From: Yponomeuta sedellus
Lineage: Eukaryota > Arthropoda > Insecta > Lepidoptera > Yponomeutidae
Length of the DNA: 64,000 nucleotides
Reading direction: 5' to 3'
Assembly (NCBI GenBank): GCA_934045075.1
Contig: OW203732.1
Span: forward strand, 19,407,889-19,471,888
The translations under genes and the position numbers were made by a program. Of the stretch, positions 13,201 to 28,200 are shown one piece after another. Below the pieces are notes generated by a model, which did not search any database, was not told the origin of the DNA, and saw only the letters and a program-made list of their open reading frames with translations. How positions within the stretch are numbered: position 1 is the stretch's first letter; each line of letters begins with the position of its first letter.

Positions 13201-16200
13201 GTTTATACTCCGGGTTATGTCTAGACTGAAACACGTTATTAAAACGTGACCCGACGCGACGTGTCGACACCCGATGCATGGAGTCGCGTCGGATGTTCAT
13301 AGTGTGATTTTAGTCATAGAAAATAGTACAATTTGATTCGACTCAACACGCGTCGCGTTTCGTCGGGTCGCGTGGCGTGATAATAATGTGTTTTCGCTCT
13401 AATCGTTATATATTTTTTTTTCAATAAGTTAATTGCAACCATCAATTATATCCCCACAGTTCCCTCTTACGACATCGTTTGCGAAGAAAGAAAGATAGAT
13501 AGATAATTATTTATTAGCACTTTTTGAAACGAAGAAATTTTGATACATGTTATATTTTTCCCGGATAAAAACAGCCTATGCGCTATTGCAGACTATAATC
13601 CATCTTTGTGCCGAATTTCATCCCAATGTATTCAGTCGTTCTGACGTGATTGAGTATCAGATATCCATCCATACAAACGTTCTCTTTTATAATAATGGAA
13701 AGATTATTATCCCTTTCAATATGTGGTCTCTATATGTAGCATTGAATTTAAAGTCAATGTATGTAGTACCTAATCTTCATGCAAATCAACCTCTAATGCC
13801 CCTCGACTCAAAGCAGCGTTTCTATCGTTCCAGCCGAACATGTGATCAGCAAGAAGCAAGACCTGACTGAGGCCATGAGCTTCCTCGAGGAGTGTCCGCT
13901 GCTGAAGATTGAAGATATTCTCCCCTTCTTCAGCGACGTCGTCACCATCGACCACTTCCGGCAGCCCATCTGCCAGAGTCTACAGGTTGGTTGAAGTCTT
14001 GTCCTAAGATGAAGCGTACTTCATATTAGGACAGACTTGAAGGTTTTTTTTTATTTACGACTTGTAATGACTTTGACGACCTCTGTGGCGTAGCGGTAGC
14101 GCGTCTGCTTACCATGCAAGAGGTCCCGGGTTCGAATCCCGGCTGGGAACAAAAAAAAAACGCCCAGGTCTTGGATGTTTACATGTTTGTGATGACGTTG
14201 TTTCTGGTTACCACGACACAGGGTATCCTAGTGTGGGGCCAGAAGCAATGTATGTAAATGTTATGTAATAATCCATAGTGCTCCGACCTCAGTTGTTCCC
14301 GAGATTCTATTTGACAGCCTCGTTAGTCTAGCCGTTAAGGTATTATTTACCAAGACAGAGGTCGGGGATTCTATTCCCACTGCGGGTCGCCGTACATTTG
14401 TACAAGTGGCCTCAGTCTGGGTATTTTCGTTCTAGTTTGGGACCAGTTCAAATGATTGTGTGGTGAGGTTGCTATTGTTCTTTATGGTACCATAAAAAAT
14501 TAAAAAATAAATTTCCTGTAGCTACCAAAATTCAGCAAGTTTTCCCTTGCTATGCCACCTCATGCTATGCTGTGTGGTGTCGGCTTAGAGAATAGCACCA
14601 ACCCAATTCTTCCCGCGGGTGCCTTAAAAGGCGACTAAGGGACATTAAACGGGGGGTGGGCAGCAGCGCCCCCTGCAGTGCTGTTCCACCGAGCTGTGAT
14701 CCCCAACCCGCATGCCCAGCGTGGGGATTGTGGGCATTGCCCCCTATGATGGCTCAGCGTGGCGCTCTTTAGGGGAGGGCTGTGTCCAGCAGTGGACTAG
14801 TATAGCCTGACGATGAATATGATGCCACCTCAAATTGCCCCCTGTATGTGTTCCAGGAATACAACAACCAAATTGAAGAACTGAAAGCCGAAATGGAAGA
14901 GGCTACTAAATCTGCTGAATACGTAAGTAATTCTGACTCTAGATTCCTGTCTTAAAACTTACGAATTTCTTGAGTAATGTATCTAGTCGTTTAAAAGTGG
15001 CGAGACGAACTGTCCTTAAGGCTTCATGGATCCTTTCATGAAGCATGCTTTCCCGCTAGCACAATTTAAAATGATTTTTTTATTGTAATCAAATTAGTTA
15101 ACTTAAAATGGATGTGGTCTGGGGTTTCATGCATAAATAAATTACGGACACCTCAAAATATTTAATAAATATTATTTATAATGAATAAATATTAATAAAT
15201 TATTAATATTAATTATTAATAATATTAATAAATAAAAGTTGAATATAAAAAGCGGTCGTGGCCTAGACGAACCGAGAGCTTGGAATCAATCACATGAGTC
15301 AATCAACTGGCGCGGTCAGGTGCAGGATGGATGGCCGTTCCGTGACTACCGCTAGTTGCATTTTTCCGAGCGCTTCCGTGCTTTGCAAGGCACTTTAAGC
15401 CGTTGATGCCGGCAGTCATGTAATGGCAATCGTTAAGCCATGTCAGATCATAAATAAAAAGTTATAAATTTTCTCCATCAAAAACATAGTACAACATAAG
15501 AAGAATATGCCTTAATGCCAACTTAATTATCCATCAAACCCACTTAAACAGACTACTTTCATCAAAAGTATACCTACTCATTTTATTACAACAAATTGTG
15601 CGAGACAGCATGCTCTACGTAAGTGCAGCGTTTATTCCTTTCCTTACTTTTTACAAACTACCACGTCTACTTTTTAGGTGCGTTCGGAAATCCAATCGTT
15701 TCGCAACTGCAGCGTCCGCGTCACTACCACGGACTGCTGCTCACTGTGCGAGATCACCCTCCTGCTGCGTCCGTTCTATCTATTCCCATGCGGGCACAAG
15801 TTCCATAGCGACTGTCTCCTCACCGAGGTTCAGCCTACTTTAGGTGAGTAAGAATAGTTAACGCAGATCCTTGCGGGAAGGCCCTAACTGCTCGCGGTCT
15901 AGCCACTGACCGCAATGCACTATATGATAGTTATTATGCTGAGCTTCCTGTGAACAGGCCCAATACTCATCTGTTCCCATGCGGATACGAGTTTCATAGC
16001 GACCATGCCTGCTTACCGAAGTTCAGCCTACTTTAGGTTAGTGTACTTAAATAACGCAAGACCTAATATAGATCCTTCCGAGACGGCCCTTGTCAGACGC
16101 TACTCCCTAACCATTTGCGGCCTAGCCACAGTACCCACTAATAATAGTCCAATAGTTCCAAAGAAAGATTACCCCAATCTTTCTTTGGAACTATTGGACT

Positions 16201-19200
16201 ACACTATTTTTTATTTTTAATGCACTAACCGGCCGGCTTATTACGTATCTTGAAATGACAAGCAACCGTAGATAGAGTAGAACTATAGATCAAGGCACAG
16301 TGTAACCGTTTTCACGTCGGTGAATATTATTTGTTTGTGTGGGTGAATGTTGCCACAGTAAAAGTGAATTGCCATAATGAGGGATAAAATATTTCAGTCG
16401 TTCATAGGCCATGAATAAAAATGCAGATTTAGTTTTGAATTTTATTAATCATACATGTCTGACAATTGTTTGCAGAACGTAGCAAACGTTTTTTGAACAA
16501 TTGTCATTTTGTATAATTAAAAATACGTTTTATTTTACACGTTTAAATTTTACAAGTTAAGGCGCTTAGGGACGCTATCTAGGACCACCAATGGATTACA
16601 ATCATAAACTGTTTTATTAATAAGTTTTTTTCATATAAAAATTCACCATATAAAAAATCTTTCGAAGGGTACCTCAGACCACCAAAATGTACATTTTGTC
16701 GAAATGTAGAGAGCATATTCGAGCATTTGATGTAGGTGACCAGTTCTCTCTTCTAAATGCTAGCACCCATTTTTCCAGAACAGAACTATTTTGAAGAAAT
16801 CTGGAAAAGAAACATTGCTAATATGAATAAATATTGTAATACATTAAAATATAATAAGTAATAACTTTAGTATTATTACTCGCGATACTCATACATAGCT
16901 GTTGTATATTGAACGGGTCGATTATTTATTAGGGAAATAAGGTAATTACGTTTTACCTAATAAACGATCGCGGCTAGACGGTATTGTACGAGATTCATTG
17001 ATACAAATTCAAATTTGAATTCTATACTGAATTCAAGGGCACATTGCTTGCGGCAGAATGCACAAAAACACCGAAAGGGTTCTTGCGATAAATTCGAGTT
17101 GACACATTTTCTGCTGAGTGTAAATACTTGTAAAATATATACACCTTCATTTATTTATTTTATTAACTACCTTAACGGCTATAAACGCTACCTTTTTAGT
17201 TTTAATTTTTTTATATACACTACATCACCTATTCGGACTCATTTGCATACCAAAGTCTATTTATTTATTCAATCTTCTATTTAATTTTACTTACCAGGTG
17301 TATCTCTAACATAAACTTAGAGCACCTTTTTAACTTACCTATCCTTTAGTGCGTACTAAGCACACTTACACCACTATCCTCCTGGACATTTACTAACCAT
17401 TTTTTTTAGAACATCCAAACTTTCAATCAGGTGCGGCGACAACACGTTAAATAAGCCTAGGTCAATTAATTTACTTATCAATCGCGTTATCTAATTAACC
17501 GCGTTACGGTGTTTACCCCACCATAGCTCTTGAGAGCACTTCTACGACGGATTCTACCCCGTCGGGTACTATGTACCCAATATTATAAATATTGTTAAAA
17601 TGTAAATAACTTTCATAGAGCGGATTGTGACTCAATAAATAAGCCTTACCACTACCGAATACCAGCGGGTGGTAACTGGCTAAATAAGCCTATTACTAAT
17701 TTAGGCCAGTTTCTGGATAAATCTAATTAATAAAAATAGATTTTGTCTATACTGAATGAACGTCTTCACCTTCACTTTAGATGAAGACAATGCTAGGTGA
17801 TGCATGCTAGGGATGAATGATAGATGATGAATAGAAGTGGAACTGCCTAATGTAAATATTCATTGTAGATATCACCCCACACCTTCTAAATTTTTTTTTC
17901 ATCGCCCATCTTTTATATTTTATTTTATTTTAATATTTAAGAATAACTAAATTTATTTACTTACCATCCCACATCCCCGACCTTCATCGACCTTACTTTG
18001 GATTCTCGACTTTAAATTTTAAATTAAATAATTTTACTTGACAATTTTTTTATAAAAAAAAATTTTTTTTTAAATATATATTTTTTTAAATAAATATATT
18101 TAAAAAAAATATTTTTTTTTACCGGTTGCCCCCGGGTAGTGTAACGGTGCAAACCTTTTTACACCATTTTTATTTCTTTTTCCATCTATCATTTTCAAAT
18201 ATTTAAATTATGTATGTCACTCATTCTTCGATTTCCGTCATTTTTCACACTACTACTTTACCCTTTGACCAGATCTGACTTTTTACCTGCTTTTCCGTTT
18301 TTATCAGTTTTCTGTTTTAAAGTTACTAAATCTACAAATAAAATCACACCTGAAGTCGTTCCAGAGTTTATTTATTATAAAAGTTATAAAACGTTACAGA
18401 ATGAATGCTGAAAAATTATATGGGCAACAAGTCACATAGGAAGGCGATGCAGCTATCTAACAAAGCATCAGGATATTATATTTGATAATTCAGTGCTGTA
18501 GCCGTAATGTTTCTGTCTCTATTGTTTTTATTATAGATTTCGATATCAACCCTTGTATGTCCATAACTCTGGAGCAAGGGTCCTGCATCGCAGAAAGGTT
18601 AGGCCATACTCCACCGCAGAGGCCAAGCCCGGGTTATAGTTTTAGGTACATTTGATTTTTAATAACGATACATTAAGTATTAAAGATTCATAATATATTT
18701 TGATTACGTTTGTAACTTATTATCTGTACAAGGACAAGCCGTCGAAGTCTGGGACTTCGAGTTAAGTAATGATCACGCAGCGTTGCCAGATATACGATTT
18801 AAATCGTATTCATACGATGTTTTACATTTATGTTGCATATACTCGTACGATCAAGGGGCAGAAATCGTACTTAAACATACGACTTTTTTTAGATTTTATT
18901 CAACCAAACTAATACCAACATAGCACGTCACTATTTATTCTTTTACTTACTAAGTACCAACCCTTAAGGTGAATCTAACTAATGTTAGACGTTACCGGTT
19001 ACTCGTTTTTGTGACACAGATTATGAACGCTGCTTCAGTTCAGTCAATCTTATTAAAACAAAGATCCGAAATAGGCTGAGCAATGAAACTCTAAACGGCA
19101 CACTTTTGGCAAAACAACATATTAAGCGCTATGGGTGTTGTGTGGATTTTTCTCAAACAAGAGCAATAATATTAACATTACAGTAAAACCCTTTACGGGG

Positions 19201-22200
19201 ATAAATAAAAACCTAAAAATAGTGTGTTTATGTTTAATCGATTGTTTACTTTAAAGTAATAAAACAAAGGTTTTGAAAACGTTCTGTTTTTTTAGCAGCC
19301 TTCTTAGGGAATACTACTTTTTATTTTCCCATCGTACGGTCGCTTATAACGTCTGCCAACACGGTCAAGTAATGATCGGGATTTTCGACATAAACGGATG
19401 GCAACATTTTTTTACTCTTCGTTTTTTTTAGGTTAGGAAAGAAAATTCTATTAAATTGCTTTTCTTACGGACTAGTTGCAAAGCTACTAGTTGAAATTTA
19501 ACTAAAATACTCAACATAAGGCAACTTTGGGCTTAACAATAATTGAAACACAATAATTACTTACCTATCAAAGGAAACTTCCCCCAAAGCTCTTTCTTAA
19601 CGATTTCGGCATACGAGTACACTACAATTCACCATACTTTCTCTATTTAGGTCACTTTTAATATATCATTTCACAAATACACGGTTGCTCTTCGAAACGG
19701 CTAGCGTAGTGTTAAATATGATAAAATTTTCAAAATCTTGTCGTTTGTTTGCCCCCAAAAACGTCAACTTGACACTGGGGGCAAACAAAAAAAGCAGTTA
19801 CACTTTTGCTGTTTACTCTATCTCTTTTTCACCCATGGTCGCTACGAAGTTTGTTTCATTTAAATCTTGTATGTGTGCGCTGTGGCTTGCTCTCACAGAA
19901 CATAAAAAAAGAGTAGAAGTCGTAAGTGGGCGGTGCCCGCGTGCCTCACATTAGCAATGTATTGCCTATGCGTAGTCGGTGACAGTTTTGTTTACTTCAG
20001 TTGCCGTGCGCTTCTAGTAAAGAAAAAAATGGTGAAAACTTGATTAAAATGCCTTGTTGTGCTGTGTTAGAGAGCAAAAATAAAAGCTGGGGACTAAAAT
20101 ATACCGATCATGCCGTAATATTTCATCGGTAAGACGTATTTCATTGTATTTTTAATTAAATTTGTAATGACATGAACACGGAAACCAATCCGAAAATGAA
20201 AAAGTGAAACCACCTTTATTTACTGGTTAGTAAAGTAAAATTTTCATCGAAGAAAGTGTACCTTCTCTAGAAATTTCTGTCATAATTTGAATTCTACTCA
20301 ATTACGGATGGGGGCACACATGATAAAAATCTATCGATAATTGTCTATGACTTAGTAGTCCTACATACTTAATGGTACCTAAGTATTGTAAATTCCAATT
20401 CGTCTAAGTAGGTAAAATAATTGTTGTTATTTTATACCTACTTCCTAAGTGCCTTTTCACATGCACCCGGTCCGGTCGCCGGGCCGGGTAAAGTAGTAAT
20501 GTATGAGCTCCGGTCGCCGGCTGGTTGTTGTGCATGTGAAAACTGTCATTGGAGCTCATACATTATTACTCTTCATACAAGATATGACATGAGCACATAG
20601 ATCGCGATATAGTTTTTCTTCACCAGTTTATCAGTGACTGAAATATCTAAGAAACTATCGAAGTAATTTTCATCTTACCCATTTGACAACAGAAAACCGA
20701 GGCAATGTTACAACAACCCTCTCGGAATCAAAACAATTTGGAAGTGAGTTTTCGTTTAGTTTTCTAAGGAACCGGATACGAAATTAAAATGGATGGCAGC
20801 GACAGGAAGGCAAAATTGGTTCAAAATGACGATGAACACAATATATTCAAAGCATTTTCATGAACACTTCATAAACACTAAAAATGGCGGAAGGTGGCAC
20901 TTATGTGATGCAGCAATACCAGAAAAAATGTGCTTCACTTCCACGTTAGACTCTTTATAAATGAAATATATTAGTACCATCGTCAATAAAATTAGTATAA
21001 CGTATGAAACATGGCGTACAGATAGACAAATATCTGAATTGAGTCGTAGAATACATTATATTTCCCGTGTTATAATTTCTAACGCCCGCGAAGCAGCGGG
21101 TTAAAGCTAGTTTTAAATAAGAGATAACATTTTAAAATATGAAATCTACTACTTTGTTTTATTTGTGCGTCTATGTACCCTATTAGTGTTAATTCTTTTT
21201 TAATACAGTTGCTCAAAAAGTGGCGTATTACACGGACGTATAGCATGCGGGATGTGGGTTATTACACACTCGTGCTTTTTTTTACCTTTCCCGCACTCGT
21301 GCGTTTTCTTTCCCAACTGTCAAAATAATGTCTATTAAAAAGTTAACCAACCATGAAGTTTTTACTAAAAAAAATCATAGAAGTTTTTATGAGCTACTAA
21401 TTTGTTTCAATATCAGATTGAATGAGTTAAGTTAGGTTTCATTTCATTTCATCTCATTAAATTTCATTTTCTGACTTAACCATTTTGGTGTATAGCTTAA
21501 AATAAAGAATTATAAAAAAAAAAACATTTTAATTTCATATCAATAAAAAAAATCTTCTGAAGACTTGGCTGTATGGGCATAGTTCCCTTTGCCTTCTAGA
21601 ATGGGTGAAGAAAAAAAATCTCTGCTTATATTTTTTTACGGTTGGCGCCATTTTCCAAATAATTTATCTTTATTAAATTGCTTAGTTTTTTCGCAACTGT
21701 ATTAAAAATAGTCGTTCAGTACACGTGCGGAACCGTCATTGCAACTTGTCGGAACTCTTTGCAATGACAGCCTTTCCGCACTTGTAATGAAATATACTAC
21801 ATTGCACAAAAGATAATGTAGAAAAGATGCATTTTCTCCCAGTCAACCAGGCAAAAAAGAAATAGCTAAAAATACTTCTAAGTACCAGTATCATATTCGG
21901 CCGTTAATTGTGTAAACTGTTCGTACGAGTATAATTTGTCGATAGGTTCTCCCTATCGACAAACTAGAACTCGCATTGTCCCATCCCAAACTGAGAATGT
22001 ACTTGTTTTTCAATTTTGAACTTTCTGTCTTACTAGGTAAAAGTTCTTTTCGGTCCGACGCGGCGGTAGTTCCATCTAGTGTAGAGTAGCGTTACAACAA
22101 AATGTCAACCTTAATTTCATCATTGTCATTTGACTTTGATCATTGTTAACATTACGAAAAGGTGCATATTTTAATTGAAACTTTTATGATTTACACCTTT

Positions 22201-25200
22201 TCGGCATTGACTTTATTTACCAATGGCAGGTTGGCATTCGTAGTGTGCGTTTGGTTTGTAAGTATCAGTTTGGTTACACTGGTTTTCGTACTAATGTGTC
22301 ATGTCGCTACTTCTACTCTTTTTTTATGTTCTGTGCTTGCTCTATAGTTTTACTCCCTCTACGCAAGCAACAGGCAAAAATTGCGCAACATCTGCTGTCA
22401 AAGTCAAATTTTGTATTACCGACTGGCAACGCGACAGCAACAAGCTCAAAAAAATCGATCGCAACGCCATCTGCAAAGCGACAGCGACCGGGGAACTAAA
22501 AATGCATTTTTTGTCGTTTGGCTGTGACGGTTTGGTATTACGTAGCACTATTTGACAGCGATCGACAGCAGATTGAAATGTCAAACGGCGATTTTTGAGC
22601 AACAACACAGAGCATATAAATAAGAGACGGGACCTCCCTATATGCTTTTGTAATGAGTTTAGCCCCGTTAGCAATACCAACCAATAGAGCAAAAATGCAA
22701 TGTCAAAAGTGCTACCAACATAACAACTTGTCTGTGCATTAGGGACGTCCACTTACATTGGTACTACATTTATCGATATCGATAAATTTTCATCCAGGGG
22801 CTCCGCAGTTAGCCTAATAAAATTAATAAAAATCAATGTTTTCAATAAAACGACAAATGAAATTAGTATTTTATTATTGATTATCAAATCACAATAATTG
22901 TGGTCAAGGTCTATTGAATTTATTTCAGCAGCTTTTTGGTTTTTCCTTAGAGGTGTCCAATCTGAGCGAACTTCATCAATCGGTGGTTTTGATTCAGGTG
23001 CTGAAATCGTCAAAAAAAGTTAAGTTGAGTCGTTATTGATTATTAATTTGTTGGTAAACTATGCTACTTACCGGGATAGTTCTGATAAATATGCTGAGAT
23101 TCCAGGCCACAATAATTGTGGTCAAACCCTACTGGACCAATAGCAACAGCTGATATTTTGGCTGCTGTACAAGGTGCTGAAAATGATAACACTTTGTAAT
23201 TTATCAAAGTAAACAAACTCTAATTACAAAAAACTTGCGATACATGAAAAGTCTACGTACCAGAGTTGTTTTGTGAAGCTCGACAACTAATAGGTTTTTG
23301 TATAGCTGAATCTGAAAATAAACAATTGCAAGAATAGTCCGAAAAAAAAATAGTTTGTTCCTGTTTACCACATAACTGCATAATTGACTATGTAACTATC
23401 AAATACATTTTTATAAAAAAATATTTTAAGTTAAAAATTAGTAAAAAAAATATTTTAGTAATTCCAATCACTAACCAGTTTCAAGTGATGCGACGTGGCT
23501 ACGTGGTAAGGAAACTCAGCTAGTAAGTAATCAGGAAGAGGAGGCGCATTTATAAGTAGAGAAGATACAGCCCTGTAAAAAAATGTTTATCAAAGTATGT
23601 CATTTACGTATTAAGACGTAATAATAATATTGCGTTCTAAATGACGGAGCAAAATATATTCAAATGTTCGACGTAAAGCAAGGCGTATTTTGTGTTTTAT
23701 TACATAATTATTAATGAAATGTAGTAAGTGTTACATTATAAGTTTATAACACAACTCACCATTTCTTTAATCGGCTTCCTTTTAAAATAGTTGTAAAAAT
23801 CTTTCGGCCGGAAATGATCTCTACAAACATATTTATGTTGGTGGAGTTTTTCGATGGGGATATACGATATAAGATCTTCCACAATTTTCACCCATTGTCT
23901 GCATCTAAAAAAAAAAACAACATTCAATGCAGCCACTAATAGTGCATCGTTGAAACATTGTTATTTTCTGGTGTGTACAATAAAGAATATTCTTATCTTA
24001 TCTTATGGCTTACAGCAATTCACCCGTCATACACTGAGTAGTAATTCTGACCAAGGTACTAATCAGATATTTTTTTATCGATATTGAATATGTGTATGAC
24101 ACATCACTATGACATTGAAACATCTGAGTATTTTTCTCATAGTATATTAATTACGTTATTTAACATAATTTATGATCTTGCTCTTGTGCAAGATGACAAA
24201 AACTGTAGCCAGAAATACTTACCGGTCTTCATCCCTAGGAAATTTACCCATAAACTTTCTTTTGGTACCCTTTGACCGGCTGCATCTTATTTTACAAATG
24301 GCACAAGTTCGACACCATCCGATCAATGCCAATATTAAAAGAAAATCACTAAACACTGTACAACAAGATACACACAGCTAGATATTGAACAAACTTAAAA
24401 CACAAAAGTTTTAACTAGAAAATGTTCTAATATGTGCCGCGTTCCGCCATATTTGTTATGTTTTCAGTTTGACATTGACAGCAAAGAAAGAGTAAGTAGT
24501 ATTAAAGAGTGAGACAAAAATATGTCCGCCATTAAAACGGGGCTAAATGCGAACAAAAATTTCAAAGTTCCTACTTGCGCTAGGCTGAGCAACAACTAAA
24601 GTGGTGTCTGCAAGGCAGTTGCTATGTGGTTGCTATTCGTTTGCTTACTTTATTAACTGTTTACTTCATAAATATCTCGGATCATGGCCATTCATGGCTG
24701 ACATCGTCATGGGAAAGCGATACTGAAATAAGAGTGCGTATCGAAATTGCCCGAGCTTCATTTAAATTGTGTTCTGTGTTCATTTATGACGTTGAGTAAA
24801 GTACTGTGCTTTCGGCAACTCTCCATCAAACTCCGCAATAAGATCCTGCATTGTTATATATGGCCTGTCGTTCTTTACGGATGCGAGTCATGGACCGTAA
24901 AGAAAGAACTCAAAAAAAGACTCGCGCCTTTCGAGATGTGGTGCTACCGACGAATGTTCCGGATCAGCTGGACCGAAAAAGTCACCAACTTTGAGGTCCT
25001 TAGACGGATGGACACGAAGGAGAATCTTGTCCGCACGATCAAGCAGCGGAAAGTAGCTTACTTAGGCCATGTGCTGCAATGCAGTAAATACCAATTACTG
25101 CGGACTATTTTGATGGGCAAGGTGGAAGGAAAGAGAAGGCCGGGCAGGATGTCATGGTTGTGCAACATCAAGGAGTGGACCAGTGTTAAAACTGCGGAGG

Positions 25201-28200
25201 AGCTGTTCAGAATTGCACTCAACAGAGATCGCTGTAAAGAGCTGACTGCCAACCTCAAGTAATGGAGAGGCACTTTAAGAAGATAAACTGTTTAAAAATA
25301 AACTAATAGATATATTTTTAAAACTATGGCTCGTGCACTTCTCTTGATGGCTGCATTAGAGGCTGAGGAGATGAGACAGGAACCCAGGAGGACAGCCTCA
25401 CTGAGACGTCGACTACCTATGTGAGGAAGCCAACGCGTACAACTTGTCCGATTGGGAATTTCAGTCTCATTACAGACTTTCAAAGGATCTAGTCAGGCAG
25501 TTGATAGTGCTACAGATTGTATGAAAATATTGAAAAATTAACCAAGTGTGATAGTAGGCATTCTGCTATCAAATCTTGTCAAATGATTAGGGTACCTATA
25601 GAATGCATGTACATGCATGAATTTTATGTCCTTCTAAAAATTAACCCTTTCGCGGATGCGCGTATGCATAACAATTAAAAGAACAATAGATTTTAAAAAC
25701 GTCCGCAGAAGTGTTAAGTTCAAATTAATATTAATTACTTTCATTTCAGATATTTGTTGCCAATCATAATTACATTGAAATTAAAAGTACACATTCTGAT
25801 CTTATTTGTTTAATTTTAGTACATTTGCATAGGTATTTTTGACAATAAACTGACACAAACATAAATTTTCATAAAAGTAGGTATGAAACATGCTATGGAA
25901 ACTAGTTTCAGATTCAAATTCATAAGTTTTATTCAAAGTTCAAACAAAATATTACTTTACAAATTCACAATTAATAGAGTTTGTGGAGAAGAAACTAAAA
26001 TTCCACATTTATTCTTTTCAAAACAGTCTTAAGTTTAATTAACAAACTTTAAAATATATTACTATAATTTAGCCTCTAAATAGGTTATTATAATATACTT
26101 TTTTTACACACTATTTTTATTTTTAATGCACTAACCCGTGCTAAGGAACAAATTTAAAAACCTATACTTTTTTTGCACAGAGTGCTCTATGCACAAAATA
26201 TTAGATTTACTAAAAGCCAAGAATAATACCCAAGAACCTATTCATTATTATTTTTAGATTTTAGTAAATTTAATATTTTATGCATAGCTTCCATATGCAT
26301 CCGAGATATTTCCACAAATGTTTTTAATGCATCTGCAATAACTAAGGTAGCCTCCGCTTGTTTTTCTTCTGCAGCCACCCTCCTCTCGAAGTCAATGACC
26401 CAATCTGATGAAACACCTACCAATAAAATAGTAGTGTGAAATAAAGTTTGTGAATATTATAATTATTATGTAATTAATAAAAGGCAAATTCGACACGTTT
26501 ATTCATTTAACGCTAGGGATTTAGTGACATAGTTTTAGTCACATTATCATCACCCTTTATTATGACATAGATTTAATTGAGTTTGTAGTAAATTAAACAT
26601 AAAACATACTTGTGGCAGAACAGATCTTGGACGTCTTGGGATCATACGAGGGCGGCTTACTGGACTTTCGCGGTCACCTATGAGTACATGAAAGTAAAGA
26701 ATTTTAAAATTTTACATTTAAATAGAAAACTGTCACGCCAATTTTCTAGAGGGGTAGACATAATAAATAAAAAATATTTGACCTTTTAATACTAACTTAA
26801 CACCTTTATTCTAATGGAAATATAATTTGTCAAAAATTTATTATTTTTAAATGCTTTATATTGGAATACTATTTTTATTTTAATTCACTAACCCATGCTA
26901 AGGAACAAATTTAAAAACCTATTTAGAGGCTAAAAATTTCATCACGGATAGCCAGAGGTTGCGGGTTCGAATCCCGGCATGGGTGAAATTTTTAGCCTCT
27001 AAATAGGTTTTTAAATTTATATTGGAATGTTAATAACATAATTTATACATAAATGTAGATTACCTGTTTGCTAACAGCTATCTTGCTCATTGACCACTGT
27101 TGGCACTGTCTCTGGGTCAGTAGGAGTTTCCATGTTATTGGTAATAGTTGGCTAAAAAAACACAATGACATTAATAACAAAAGATTAATATCATAGGGTA
27201 GTTTTCATTTACCTTTTAGATAATGGAACTTACAAAGACTGGCACTCTTTGTTCGATGTCACCAAAAACAGCAGCCTCTCCAATGATAGCCAGTACCATC
27301 TTATCTGTTTCAGACAAGTCATCTAAGGTACTAGGCCCACCACCAGTTCCCATTGCTTGACGTCTCCTTTCAGAAGCGCGACTCATCACCTTATGTTTAA
27401 GGTCAGCCCAGTACTAAAACAAAACAAAAGAATAAGTTTCCAGTTAAGATGAAACCTAATTACCAACATAAAACTAATAAAATTTAGTTTTATTTATTTT
27501 ATTTTAGTATTTGTGATAGGTACATACCCGTTTCCAACGCTTTTCTAACTTGGAGGAGCCTCAACCATGGGCATTTAGTACAGTGCTAGGTAATCTCATT
27601 CTCGATCAATGTTCTCTTTTGATAGGGAACCCAGGCCAACACCTTTGGCCACAGCTGGATTAGCTTCTAGGAAGTCTAAAAGCTCCGCTGGCTGGTTATT
27701 GGATACGCGGTGTTCCATGGTACAAAACTAAACAGGAAAAATAATTTGTATTGGTAAGTTAAATGGGAAGGATTTCAAGTTATGAAATTAAATATGACCA
27801 ATTAAATAAAAATCATAGTTTTGCAACTTACTAGTATCCACAAGTCCTTCCACAAGTTGAAGCGATCGCAGTTGACGCACATTTATCCAATTTCGGTAGT
27901 CACAATACGTCTAATTTGTGCACAATACCTCGAAATTGAGTAAAAAATGCGAACTTCGTACATTTCACACGAATTAGCAAAAAGTTTTTGAACCTAAGTA
28001 AATCTAGTCTTCAACGTTTAGCAGATGTTTACAATAGTTGCAAGGTTGCAACGAAAAAGCCGCGAAATGACAGACGATACAAGTGTGTTTGACGTTTTGT
28101 AGTTCCATCGATGGCTACCTGACTGCTAGTGGCGCTAGTAAAAGTGCATTAGCGGCCAGCAAGCAGCTAGCAGACGATAAACTTAGATAATACAGTTTTT

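Larger units (their letters stand above)
19894..22335 (+). mobile_element. P-like THAP transposon, second family, copy A
   Basis: A 2442-bp element with terminal inverted repeats CACAGAACATAAAAAAAGAG then TAGAAGT at both ends, and a perfect 8-bp duplication CTTGCTCT (19886-19893 and 22336-22343). The plus strand carries a decayed THAP domain. Copy B in reverse at 37577-40387 has its own 8-bp duplication. The ends resemble those of the 1545-3464 family (CACAGAGCATATAAATAAGAG), so both families are related. Copy A has been invaded by a Helitron-like element and by a TIR element at 21196-21709. Confidence 0.88.

Noticed and set aside
14078..14150. tRNA-like sequence with CAT in the anticodon position
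   Set aside because: Mismatched anticodon stem and a matching SINE copy at 59215-59408. Not a tRNA gene.
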